Positions 46,380-56,600 of a stretch of 64,000 nt of DNA are shown here, one piece after another. Location of the stretch: NCBI GenBank assembly GCA_021234155.1, contig JAJEKV010000291.1, positions 188,001 to 252,000 of the forward strand, read 5' to 3'. The notes beneath the pieces were generated by a model. The model was not told the DNA's origin, made no database searches, and was given only the letters and a program-made list of their open reading frames with translations. The stretch's first letter is position 1. Every line of letters starts with the position of its first letter. The position numbers were made by a program, and so were the translations under genes. The stretch is from Isoetes taiwanensis. Taxonomy: Eukaryota; Streptophyta; Lycopodiopsida; Isoetales; Isoetaceae.

Positions 46380-47240
46380 TTGTCAAATCTTTGGAAAATT
46401 TCTGCTGATCCTTTGAATTTCATCCCTTTTGGAAATTTTAAGGATCTTACTTTTCTTTCTGATAAGACTCCAATTTGGGATAATCTTTCAAAGGATCCAA
46501 GTGCAATTGGTAATCGACCTCAAATTAACCCTGCAACTGGAGTTCCTTTTCCTTATGGGGTCGTGAGGCCTGTTAATGAAGTAAACTCTGATGAAACCTG
46601 GGATTCAATTCTTCAAAAAGGGCGACCAAATATTTCCTCCAACCTTGCTACTGTTCATGGTATTTACCTTAACTCTCCAATGGTGCTTGAAAAAATTGAA
46701 ATGTCTCTCGAATATTGATGTTACTGTTAAGGTCAACAAAGTTGGCATCAGTATTGAAAAGTTATGGTCATTCCTGCTCTCTCTTCAAAAAGGTCTTTCA
46801 ATCAAGATAGTTTATTAGCTTAATTATCCTTATATTATGATTGAATGTGGTAGCCAAAGGTCTGCAAATTTTCTTCTGCACAGTGGTATTCTTGTCTTTG
46901 AGAATATCCACTTATCCTTTATAAAATGGAATCCCAAGCTCTCAACTGCTGACCTCAACAATTTCTATGTAGCCGCAACATCTTTATTTGGCTTAAATCC
47001 AATTTATTGGAATGAAGAATCTATCAGGAGTCTGTTTAACTCTATTGGGAACTATGTCTCCACTGTTTATGCTCCCTACAAGCCCCTTGTTGTTTATGTC
47101 CAAATTGACCTCTCCAAAGAAATTCCTATTTCTATTCCTTTCACAGATTGTTTTGGCCAAAAAACATCCTTGGATCTCAGGTGGAATGGATTACCTCCTA
47201 CTTGCTCTACTTGTGATTCTAGGTATTTCTAGTACACTAA
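46380..47240 (+). pseudogene. LINE ORF1 relic with DUF4283-like domain and zinc knuckle
   Basis: First block: MSNLWKISADPLNFIPFGNF ... NPATGVPFPYGVVRPVNE, ending at a stop near 46716. After a frame change the plus strand reads SANFLLHSGILVFENIHLSF, YWNEESIRSLFNSIGNYVST, YVQIDLSKEIPISIPF and LPPTCSTCDSRY. The order 'write-in block, YW..ES, IG.YV, V.V.L....P, CP.C' is that of the DUF4283 domain of plant L1 ORF1 proteins, followed by the start of a zinc knuckle. It is on the opposite strand to the ORF2 fragment at 44763-45955, so the two come from different insertions or from a rearrangement. Confidence 0.6.
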
Positions 47241-47948
47241 TTGTAACGAGAATGAAATTCCATACAATAACTCAAATGGGAATAATGCTGATATAAATAA
47301 TGCACTCTTGAATTCAAAAAATCTGACTATTTTCTCTCACTGTTTGTTGTTTGTTCTTTTCTGTTTCCTTCCTTCTGTTCTTTTGCAAAATCCCACGTGA
47401 TACTCAGCCAAGATTCTCCTGTTTGATCTCAAGGCCCTCATAGGTTGTCTTACAGGAGATCCCAAACCCAGACCCTAAACAATAAAAGCCAAAACTGAAC
47501 TGGTAATTCGGCTGAGATCAAGAGGTTGCATGCATGGTAAGAGTACAATTGGAGCACTTCGTTCTTGCATTCTAAAGACCAACTCACGACTTAGACATTC
47601 TATTTGTTACAAGGTTTCTTAGATTGCTATGCAATTTGATTTAAATTGATGTTATTTGGTGACTTTTGTTTTAGTGCAAAAATCACACTAAAAACACAAT
47701 ATTCCCAATGTAATAATCTGTAAATTTTGGCTTAAATTATAAGATGCAATGTCTCGGCCACTTTATCGCATAGAAGCGCCGCTATCCTTTGTTTCCTCTG
47801 CAGCACTCTACTTGGCAGAGTTTCCATAGCTGTTTGGAGTCCCTCTGCTCAGCTCGGATGCTCGGAGTTCCTCTCCTCGGCAAGGGTTTCCATAGCAACT
47901 CAAATCAGAGCTACGACCAAAACAAAGTTAGTCTTCCAGTTTCTATAG

Positions 47949-48060
47949 CACTACAAGAGAATGGGTTGTTTGCGACGTGAGTTTGCGACATATCTCAAAC
48001 ATCCACGTCGCAAAATTCGCATACGTTCCTATGATTTTATTTTATTTTTGAAAGTAAGAG
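47949..48060 (+). mobile_element. CACTA-type terminal sequence in copy B only
   Basis: Begins CACTACAAGAGAATGGG and continues with TTTGCGACGTG, repeated inverted as CCACGTCGCAAA about 40 bases on. A CACTACAAGAAA-like start with subterminal CGACG repeats is typical of En/Spm (CACTA) elements. It falls exactly where copy B departs from copy A. The other end was not found, so this may be only one terminus. Confidence 0.55.
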
Positions 48061-48249
48061 ATGGTTTTATCATTAATTATAAATCCTCAAGTACATAGCA
48101 AAGAACATGCTTTTGATATAAGAGCATGCCAAAAGATAGAAATTTATAACCAGTACAGAGCCTCATAGTACATCAGAACTATGACCCCTTGAAATTATCA
48201 AAAAGACTATAAAGTGTATGAGATAAATAACTATAGATTCCTGAATGTC

Positions 48250-48860
48250 ACAGCCTCCTAGAATGTCCAACTGCTCCAGAAGATCATGAAGTGAATAACC
48301 AACTGCTATCTCAACTCTTAAATCCTGTCAACAGGTTAATAATCCAAAATAGTGAAACTATATAAAAAATTAGACAAGAGCACAAGTATGTTCAGGGAAT
48401 AGCAAGAAGGATGGAATGTTTAGAAATCAGCAAAGAAAATGGAGTTAAAATAGGCATTGAAGGCATCAGTAGTTCCAAAGGAGTAGTGCTCAGCAGGCCA
48501 ACTATTGTTGTAGAACAGACGAAATTTGTCCTTACCCTCCAAAAGAATCAGAAAGGATCCATACATATCAGCAAGAAGCTTATGATTATTATACATGGAC
48601 CTGTATCTTTGTTAGCTGCCTCTCAGTGAGAATAAGGTTATTGTTCACAAAAAATGTTCACAAGTAATGAATTTGTACTACCTCCCTGCAGAAGATAGCA
48701 GCCCACAAATCTTCACTGTCTTTCTGATATTTTCTGTGCCCTTCTCTCATTAGAAAAGACTCCATTAAAGTTGCTAAGTTGCTCTGAAGAACAGGATTCT
48801 TTGGTGACTGACAGAATGGAGAGTGATCATCAAATTTATTTCTCCAGATCCACGAAGGAA
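48250..48860 (-). pseudogene. Exon cluster of an unrecognised gene inside the copy B insertion
   Basis: Three exon-like open segments follow each other on the minus strand: about 48858-48690 (WIWRNKFDDHSPFCQSPKNP ... EDLWAAIFCRE, then GAG/GTAGTA, a donor-like end), about 48590-48430 (LLADMYGSFLILLEGKDKFR ... FGTTDAFNAYFNSIFF) and about 48330-48250 (RVEIAVGYSLHDLLEQLDIL). They read as one protein broken by introns, with no stop inside each piece. I do not recognise the family. Their location between a CACTA-like end and the resumption of the duplicated block suggests a captured host-gene fragment. Confidence 0.45.
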
Positions 48861-49333
48861 CTCAAGATATTCTAGGATCATCAGAAAAAAGAAAAAGAGA
48901 ATCCTGAAGCATTGAGTTTGGCGACTCTTATTAAAATATTATTGAATGTCCCTTCTATGTATAAATTATTCTTTCGTAAAATCATGTGGGTTACAACAAT
49001 ATTTAAGATGATGTTACCATAGATCTCAAAAAAATTAAGACCAATCAATGACAACGATAGATGCCATGTTGCATGACATGATGTTAAAAGGCTGAGTAAA
49101 AACACATGCCAGAATACTAGCCAGGCAAAGCCGAGCACACGTTCACTAGTATATTTCTAACTTTGAAATATAGGTGACAAAAACCATTAAAGAATAAAAA
49201 ATTAAGGGCCCAAGATTAGTGTTAGATATGTACTCACTTCCCTAAACACACGGAAGTCACCAAAGAATAGAATAGAATAGAAGAGAAATGTTCTCGGCGC
49301 TCGATCAATTTTTTGTATAGGTAACTTCAAACT

Positions 49334-49922
49334 TCAAGTCTTCCTTTTTCTGCACAAACTTGCGCACTGGACAGTAAAAGTCCACTCTATGCTTTTAAGA
49401 AAGCATGAAGTTCAAACCTTGGATATGGTGATCCGCATGTAAATCTCTGGCCGGATTTCTTCCTTATGTGTCCATCTTCCGAACGTCCTTCATTATTTTC
49501 ATTGTTGCTGGGTTGCTGGAGTTCAGTCCTCCTTGAGGTACATTTTCTGTTAAATTTAAAATGCATAGTTTAAAAATCAGTATTGATTAGTAAAAATTAG
49601 CAACCAACCCATTGATGCATCTAGATAGGGAGCTGTTCTTGTTATTGCGCAGATCATAAGCTCTACGAGGACTCCCATTTTGGTTAGAGCTTTGTGAACA
49701 GGTCTCAGATTTTCTAAATGCAGTGGCAGGACTAGAAAAAATTGGATCAGCGGCCATGATATTGAGTAGACGGATCACATCAGAAAATGTAATGATAATA
49801 TCAGATGCTTCAACCTGGATTGATTTGGAATCAGCTGTTCCACCATCCATCATCTGTTGAACTTGATTAGCATGGCTACAACCCTTCTGAATTGCAGCAT
49901 GCAATTCGTGAACAGCATCCAT
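49334..49922 (-). CDS. WRKY-related gene with degenerate heptad and no zinc finger (copy B)
   Basis: Exons 49922-49609, 49546-49418 and a possible last one 49349-49334, at positions equivalent to copy A. Exon 1 is 314 bp and exon 2 is 129 bp in both copies. The same changes are present: the heptad reads RKKSGQR and no zinc-finger exon is found. The reading frame is kept open in both copies, although several residues have changed (for example MMDGGTAD against MMDDGTAD, VRLLNIM against VRQLNIM). The second donor is GTTTGA here, GTTAGA in copy A. Open frames and conserved splice sites in both copies argue for some selection or for a recent duplication. Confidence 0.6.
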
Positions 49923-50908
49923 AGCTTCAGTTTATAAACAAAGTAGATGCTCTTCATCACCGTTCTATTCACCAGAATTTAAATATTAAGCTGATGGACC
50001 TGTTCCTTACTCTTTGTCCATAGTTGACAATCCTTGCAGAGAAGTGTTCTATTTGACTTGAATTATGCACCATAGCCTAATAATGTCAATGTCGCTGTTC
50101 CGGTGTTCCTTGGCATATTATCTCAACTTGAGTTATATATACGGAGTTCCATAGAAGTAAAGTTATAAAGATCTGTGCATAATGTAACAAGTTTCCATAA
50201 GATCAGATGACATGGTCTTACATGGCACCTGAATAAATTCTGAACATGCCCAGAAACAGCTGGCTTATGGGACCTTTAGAAGAAAGGAGCACAAAAAAGA
50301 ATCCCCATCTCTAAAGGTTTCTCAAGAGGGAAGAAAAAGATTTTAGGAGTATCTAGTTTATCATATAAAAGTTGAACAGAGTAATTACTAAAGGATTATG
50401 TAGGTACCCATAGAGTTGTTGTATTATTGGCCTCACATACCACTAAAATGTCTACCAAGTTTTGGGCCCTACTTGCAACTAGACTACTGTCCTCATGCTT
50501 GTCCGTTTAATTTGTGGTATTGGCACATGCAGTACAACCACTTGCTTCTAACTTTTAAAATGGAGACAGATTTGTCTCTCAAAATGTCAAGTAAAGATAG
50601 AAATTGCTCCAAATTAGTTTAAAGGTCATGTTAGCTACAGTTGCAAGATCTAGAAGTGCGGTTTACTGTTGTTAGAGAGACAATGCAGAGTAAGGTATTA
50701 TGATTTTTTATCTTTTAATTTTGCTAGCAAACAACTTTTCTTATTATTTTACATTGACTTTCTTTAGGTTGGGTCAAGTGGAAGAGTAGTGCGTATTGGC
50801 TAGTTCTAGAACAGTCAACAGGGCGGCTGGTCAAATAGATGGCACATATAATAAGCCTTTCTGTAGACTCTGCATCTGCACACAAGATCCACATTGCCAT
50901 CCATTTAG
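49923..50908. promoter_or_regulatory. Shared intergenic region of the head-to-head WRKY pair (copy B)
   Basis: 986 bp. Keeps the TTGACT core (50754-50759) and the TATA-like TATAATAA (50847-50854) in the same places relative to the plus-strand ATG. A short stretch around the GATCGCGCG element of copy A (32566) is deleted here. Confidence 0.5.
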
Positions 50909-51879
50909 ATGCAATTGGACATGGATGAACATCAATTTTCGATTTCGAACATCCAAAAGGTGTGCAGCTATGCAAGACAAATTGAACAGATGGGAATTGA
51001 TGGCACCCTTAACTATGCCAATTTTGCAGACATTGCATCGAATCTGGTTTCAATTTCTGACACTGCCATGGTTCAGCTCACTACCATGATTTCAAATGAG
51101 CCTACTGCATTGCGGCCGCCCTTGGTCTCTCCTATTCCAATGACTCAAAATATTAGCCAGTATTTATCAACTGAACAATGTAGGAGCCCTTCAGGACGAA
51201 ATTATTCTAGAAAGGGGTTGGTTTTTTTTTTCTTGCTGTGAAATGCATGCAGTGCCTAATGCATGAAAATGCTGCTCTTTCAATGTAACAGGAAATGTGT
51301 GAGGTTTGAAATCCAGAAACCAAGGGATGACAAGAGTGAGGGACCTGTTGAAGATGGTTATGTCTGGAGGAAATATGGCCGGAAAAGTATTTTGGGGTCT
51401 CCATATCCAAGGTAGGAAGGTGACAGTTCTTTATTTCAAACATGTCAGTACTAATACGAAGGCTTGATATAATCTGCAGAGACTATTATACATGTAAGGA
51501 ACAAAATTGCCCAGCGAAAAAAAGGGTACAAAAAACTGAAAGGGAGGATTATGCAGTGGAATATATAGGTAAACATTGCAACCATCCCATGCAAGCAAAT
51601 TCAAACAGTTTTGAGCTCTCTAGACAGATACCCCCACCTGTTTCTGACTCCAGCATATTGAGATTCTCTATTCAGACAGCTGATCAACACAGTAATTTTC
51701 AGGAAGTGGGATCTTCAATGGACTTTGATCCCGCTTTCTATCCTGCAACTCCTGACCTAGATTTGCATCATGAATGGCTGGCCTTAGACAGAAACTCTGC
51801 TGCAGAAATGCATCTCGATATGCAATTCCATTCATTTGAGGCTTATGGGCCAACTAGCCCGTCTATTTTTGATATTTGA
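50909..51879 (+). CDS. WRKY transcription factor gene, copy B (intact)
   Basis: Exons 50909-51216, 51292-51411 and 51480-51879 give 275 codons plus stop. The WRKY domain is DGYVWRKYGRKSILGSPYP (exon 2) plus YTCKEQNCPAKKRVQKTE and VEYIGKHCNHPMQ (exon 3). The heptad is WRKYGRK, a known natural variant of WRKYGQK. The finger is C-X4-C followed by 21 residues and H-X2-H, one residue more between the last ligands than the usual H-X-H. The C-terminal half is Ser/Asn-rich with an acidic-aromatic end EAYGPTSPSIFDI. All splice sites are canonical and no stop interrupts it. It is the best-preserved member of the three copies. Expression is likely from the TATA box about 55 bp upstream. Confidence 0.88.
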
Positions 51880-51984
51880 TGCAAAATATCCTCTAGGCGA
51901 TAAGTTATCACATGCCTCTTTTACTTAAAACGGCACAAACTACACGATTGCACATTTTATATTCCAAAAGGTTGAAAAGTAATC

Positions 51985-52011
51985 TACAACAAAAAATTTA
52001 TCATGGCGGCC
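51985..52011 (+). repeat. CACTA-like terminal motif (changed copy)
   Basis: Reads CTACAACAAAAAATTTATCA then TGGCGGC. It is the counterpart, in copy B, of the motif at 33770. Confidence 0.5.
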
Positions 52012-52319
52012 TAAATTTTTGTTTCATGGCAAAGGAACAGCAGTAAAAAAGATTCAAACTGCATCGCAACAAGGTGCTCTCTTGGTGTTATTCTGAATTG
52101 AAAGAATAGATGCACATATACACTGGGTGTATATATGAAATGAAAGTTTCATGTACCAGTTACGAATGTTTGAGAATATTTTGCCCATGTAATTGATTCC
52201 TTGGACAATTTTACTATGAGAAACTGTTGATCCTGTATGAAGGATGCTGTTCACAAATTTTACTAGATATGAAGGATCCTGTGCACAGGATCTATTTGTG
52301 CACAGGCTCTGTTCATGCT

Positions 52320-52432
52320 TCATGCTTCCGGATTTCTTCTTTGCAGGTCCGTTCTTTGCAGATCCGTTCTTTGCAGATCTATTCTTTGCAGGTGCAGATC
52401 TTCGCAGGTGCAAGTGCAGGTCCGAGATTCAT
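52320..52432. repeat. Short tandem repeat of TTCTTTGCAGATCCG type
   Basis: About four units of 15 bp (TTCTTTGCAGRTCYG) followed by GCAGGTGCA variants. Found only at the junction of copies B and C. Confidence 0.8.
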
Positions 52433-52492
52433 AGCTTGATCTCATAGAGCAGATCCCCAACTTCTATATTGTAGGGAAACTGCAGTTCGTCT

Positions 52493-52617
52493 ACCATTCC
52501 GGCACACGAGAGACCCGCTCCTGGCTACCGCCGGTCGCGGGGGCCCTCCCTATGTGCCGGAATGGCATCCCAACTGCCATTCCCATCCCCATAAAATGGC
52601 TTCACATCCCCATAAAA
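52493..52617. repeat. Inverted repeats at the junction of copies B and C
   Basis: CCATTCCGGCACACG (52495) pairs with TGTGCCGGAATGG (52553), and GGAATGGCA with TGCCATTCC around 52560-52586. CCCCATAAAATGGCT follows twice (from about 52588 and 52608). Suggests a small MITE or a recombination junction. Confidence 0.6.
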
Positions 52618-54000
52618 TGGCTACCAAGTTTTGGGCCCTCCTCATGCGTGTCCGTTTAATTTTGTGGTACAACCACTTGCCGCTAGCATCTAAAATGGAG
52701 ACAGATTTGTATTTCAATATATCAAGTTTAAAGGTCACGTTAGCTACAGTTGCAAGATCTAGAAGCGCGGTTTACTGTTGTTAGAGAGACGATATTATGC
52801 TGTTTTTTCTTTTAATTTCGCTAGGAAACAACTTTTCTTATTATTATACATTGACTTTCTTAAGGTTGGGTCAAGTGGAAGAGAAGAAATCGCGCGTTCC
52901 AGGAGCTTTGATTTGCGTATTGACTAGTTCTAGAACAGTCAATGGGGCGGCTGGTCAAACAGATGGCACATATATAAGCCTTTCTGTAGACTCTGCATCT
53001 GCACACAAGATTCAAAGCATTGCCATTAATTTAGATGCAATTGAACATGGACGAACATCAATCTCCGATTTCGAACATCCACAAGGTGTGCAGCCATGCA
53101 AGACAAATTGAACAGATGGGAATTGATGGCACCCTTAACTATGCCAATTTTAAAGACATTGCCCTGGTTCAGCTCACTACCATAATTTCAATCGAGCCCC
53201 TCTTTGCATGCAGCCCTTTGCTTTCTCCTATTCCAATTACTCAAAATATTAGCCAGATTTATTATCCGAACAATATAGCAGCCCTTTCGGTGAAATTATT
53301 CCGTAAAGGGGTTGGTTGTTTTTTTTCCTTTGTTTGATGCTGCAGAATTGCATAATGCATGAAATGTCTTTGCTTTTAGGAAATGTGTGAAATTTGAAAT
53401 CGTAAAACCAAGGGATGACAAGAGTGAAGGACTCGGGATGATGGTTATGTCCGGAGGAAATATGGTAGGAAAAGTATTTTGGGGGTCTCCATATCCAAGG
53501 TAGTAAGGTGACAATTCTTTATTTCAAACATGTCAATTACTAATAGAAGACTTGGTATAATGTGCAGAGACTATTATAAATGTAAGGAACAAAATTGCCC
53601 AGCCAAAAAAAGGGTACAAAAAACTGAAAGGGAACATTATGCAGTGGAATATATAGATAAACATTGCAAACATCCCGTGCAAGCAAATTCAAACAGTTTT
53701 GAGCTCTCTAGACAGATAACCCAGTCTGTTTCTGACTCCAACATAGGATTCCCTATTCAGACTGCTGATCAACACAGTAATTTGCAGGAAGTGGGGTCTT
53801 CAACGGACTTTGATCCTGGTTTCTATTCTGATTTTGCATCATGAATGGCTGGCCTTAAACAGAAACTCTGCTGCAGAGATGCATCTCGATATGCATTTCC
53901 ATTCATTTGAGGCCTATGGGCCAATTAGCCCGTCTATTTTCGATATTTGATGCAAAATAGATTGCACATTTTGTATTCCAAAAGGTTGAAAAGTAATCTA
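52618..54000. repeat. Third, shorter copy of the WRKY block (copy C)
   Basis: Begins at CTACCAAGTTTTGGGCCCT and covers only the plus-strand WRKY gene and about 400 bp upstream of it; the minus-strand partner is absent. It is more diverged than A and B are from each other, so it comes from an older duplication. It keeps the TTGACT core (52851-52856) and a perfect TATATAAG (52971-52978). Confidence 0.88.
53035..53955 (+). pseudogene. WRKY pseudogene, copy C
   Basis: Aligned with copy B, exon 1 (from 53035) lacks about a dozen codons after ANFKDIA and changes frame before its end. Exon 2 (about 53381-53500) has a deletion just before GATGGTTATG, has CGG where copies A and B have the TGG codon for the WRKY tryptophan (giving RRKYGRK), and has one extra G in the following G run. 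Exon 3 (53568-53844) keeps the Cys pair, has DKHCKHP in place of GKHCNHP, and ends early through a deletion near 53833. Several independent lesions make it a dead gene. The former C-terminus is still visible up to about 53950. Confidence 0.88.
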
Positions 54001-54317
54001 CAATAAGGAATAAAGGAATACAAAATAACCATACTATAACAAAACAACACAAATCCATACATGCAATATCATCTATTTGTACAAGAAATTAGCGCTTGCT
54101 GAGCCAGCACCAATTTCTTGTGAGTCTAGTTGTAGTATTGGTTGTGTGCGCCCTTCGGAGTCGAACCCAAGTTGCCCCATTGGCGTGTTGCCTATGGTGT
54201 AGAGGGACATTGCAGTGCTCCACCTATATCGTCGGCGTGGAAGTGAATGTCATGTTCTCTCTCTCACTCTTTTTTCTTTTCCTCCTGTTCTGGTGAAGTG
54301 AGAATCTCGTACCTTGG
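54001..54317. other. Intergenic, nothing recognised
   Basis: Contains TACAAGAAATTAGCGC (54081), possibly another decayed CACTA-like terminus. The frame 54096-54296 is hydrophobic without a signature. Confidence 0.3.
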
Positions 54318-54399
54318 TCATGGAAGTAGCTCCGTATAGACGACGTTGCTCGTAGTCTTCATCTTATTGTCTTCTCTTCTATCTATCTTTTTTTGTATG

Positions 54400-54551
54400 C
54401 GAGTGAGTGTTGTATAAAGCTGTCCATGTGCTAAGACTTCACTGCACAAATCAATTTCAATTTTATCGTGAGCCCAAGGCAGCTGTTGAACGTTATTGAG
54501 AACGTGAGTCATAGTAGGAGTTGGCGTCTGGCTGACTGAAAAAATCAACAC
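54400..54551 (-). pseudogene. Helitron (Pif1-like) helicase C-terminal fragment
   Basis: The minus strand reads VQQLPWAHDKIEIDLCSEVL followed by AHGQLYTTLTRIQKK. The phrase HGQLY..L(S/T)R is the well-kept last motif (VI) of Pif1-type helicases in plant Helitrons, normally HGQLYVALSRV. Only about 35 residues are left and no Rep domain or terminal hairpin was seen. Confidence 0.5.
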
Positions 54552-54632
54552 GTGATATGAGGTGGATGTTGTCTCTCTGGTGTGGGTCCCATGCGAGTAG
54601 CTTGACCTGGACGAATCTGTTGTGTAACGAGA

Positions 54633-54799
54633 TATCTATCCATCCATCCATCCATCCATCTTATGTTGTCATAAAAAATCTATCTATGTTGTTATGTTGT
54701 CATAACAACTATCTATCTATTTATCTATCTATCTTATATTGTCATAAAAAATATCTATCTATCTATCTAACCTATGTTGTCCTGAAAAATAGGTCGTTG

Positions 54800-54867
<68 letters not shown>

Positions 54868-55014
54868 ATGTTGTCATAAAAAATATCTATCTATCCTATA
54901 TTGCCATAAAAAAATAGGTCGTTATCTGCATGGAACTTGGTCTTCGGGTGGAACTTGGTCTTCCTGTTTTAGTGTATACTTGTCTATCTATCTATCTTAT
55001 GTTGTCATAAAAAA

Positions 55015-55097
<83 letters not shown>

Positions 55098-55260
55098 GTT
55101 GTCATGAAAAATAGGTCGTTGTCTATCTATCCATCCATCCATCCATCCATCCATCCATCCATCCATCCATCCATCCATCCATCCATCCATCCATCCATCT
55201 ATCTATCTATCTTATGTTGTCATAAAAAATATCTATCTATCTATATATCCATCCAATGTT
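54633..55260. repeat. Compound TATC / ATCC microsatellite with embedded unit
   Basis: Long runs of TATC (54798-54865, 55015-55095) and ATCC (55127-55198) alternate with a 20-25 bp non-repeat insert TTATGTTGTCATAAAAAAT, which appears at least six times. A longer segment GCATGGAACTTGGTCTTCGG is repeated at 54928 and 55282. The 185-codon frame through it (Y-L-S-I repeats) is a by-product. Confidence 0.95.
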
Positions 55261-55730
55261 GTCATAAAAAATAGGTCGTCTGCATGGAACTTGGTCTTCG
55301 GGGGGAACTTGGTCTTCTTGTTTTAGTGTATACTTGGTGGTCTTCAAACGAATAACTAAAAAATATTACTTTCCAACATTTGTACAAAAAGATGGATTTG
55401 GCCTTCTTCAAAGAGGGAAATCTTCTAATGTTACATTAGAGGAAGAATCTAGATGGGAATATTCTCTAGACGACATGAATGTTACATGAAGCATAGTGCA
55501 TAGTATACAATGTATATTCGACATCATGATTCATTAAGGGTGTGGTGTTGTGTGTACAAAATATGTGTTTCTAACTTGAAATATAGATGACACAAACCAT
55601 TAGAGAATAAAAAATACAAGAAGTTTATCGCGGCGGTCTTGGCCGCCAACATTTTTCTTCTCCAACCCGCTGCAAAAGAAGTTTTGTGCTAAGTCGAATA
55701 GATCTCAATTCTGGACATCCTTGAGATGCG
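55261..55730. other. Relic of the WRKY block flank
   Basis: 55545-55620 resembles the stretch downstream of the minus-strand WRKY-related genes (30958-31005 and 49143-49200): TTTCTAACTTGAAATATAGATG then ACCATTAGAGAATAAAAAA. It ends in a CACTA-like motif (55615-55637). It may be the remains of a further copy of the block. Confidence 0.45.
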
Positions 55731-55732
55731 GC

Positions 55733-56080
55733 TGTGACGTTCCACGTATTTATATGGTATACGTATAAATATACTGACACGTCACGTAGTAGGCATACGC
55801 CACCATGGGGTATGTTAACCTAGGGGGTTGACCTAAAAGGGATTAATTTATTAAGGGTATTTTTGTCTTAATTAACCTAATTAGTTAATTAGTTAATTAA
55901 TGACATGCCACCTGGCCCAAATCGATTGGGGGCGCGGGGTTTCAATTGGGACACCCAAATTAGGGCTTTGGGGCCCCAATTCGAATTAGGAGCAGTTGGA
56001 GATGGAGGAGGAGAAGCAGCAGCCAGGCACCCTTCAGCTAGTCGGGATGGAGCAGCTCCAAGACCGATTTGACGGTTAGT
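55733..56080 (+). other. Possible LTR start or upstream region of the second transposase relic
   Basis: Begins TGTGACGTTCC, like the start of many plant Gypsy LTRs. A frame at 56002 reads MEEEKQQPGTLQLVGMEQLQ and ends at GACG/GTTAGT, a possible donor. Neither an LTR pair nor a second exon was proven. Confidence 0.3.
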
Positions 56081-56600
56081 CAGTAGATTACTTTGTTGAT
56101 CTATAGCAGGGTGTGTTTTTTATTTACATACTCAATCTCTAGTGTGGGCGACGCATGTGCTGGTTGAGTGCTGGACCCGTCACATTACATTTTCGCCGCA
56201 CGTCAAAGGCCTTCACGCGTCATTTTCTCTTGAAGCCAAATTACGTTGGTTGATCCGGCACGGAATTTGCTACTTCAAAATCAGGTGGTCTTTGCTAATC
56301 CGTGGTCTTTGATCCAGAGGTTGTGACCACCTGATGCAAAATGAATTTTAAAATTAGATTTGGCGTTTTTGTGCATCCCACGACAATAATTTCATGAGTT
56401 TCTTTGCTGCTAATTTTCTCCGGTTCCGCTATGGGCGACCGGGAGAGGCATTTTGTGCATCGTGTGCAAGACACATGTTAATTTTGATGTGGACAAACTG
56501 CTATCTAGCCTTCAATTTTTTTTGAGGAACAGGTGAAAACTTCTACGCCATTTGTTCTCGAATTGTCGATGCAATTTCTCGGCAATCTGCAATTGAAGAT
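56081..56600. other. Non-coding stretch before the transposase relic
   Basis: No supportable frame. Could be an intron or 5' region of the element that follows. Confidence 0.3.

Larger units (their letters stand above)
47486..52270. repeat. Segmental duplication, copy B
   Basis: Second copy of the block at 29544-34090, about 18 kb to the right and in the same orientation. It includes the end of the older Copia integrase (47486-47565), the 47.6-47.95 kb non-coding part and the WRKY pair. It has an unrelated 0.94-kb replacement (47949-48892) in place of 0.53 kb of copy A, and lacks about 210 bp found in copy A. Confidence 0.92.

Noticed and set aside
54557-55114. 185-codon open frame made of Y-L-S-I repeats
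   Set aside because: It is the translation of a TATC microsatellite and has no other features of a gene.
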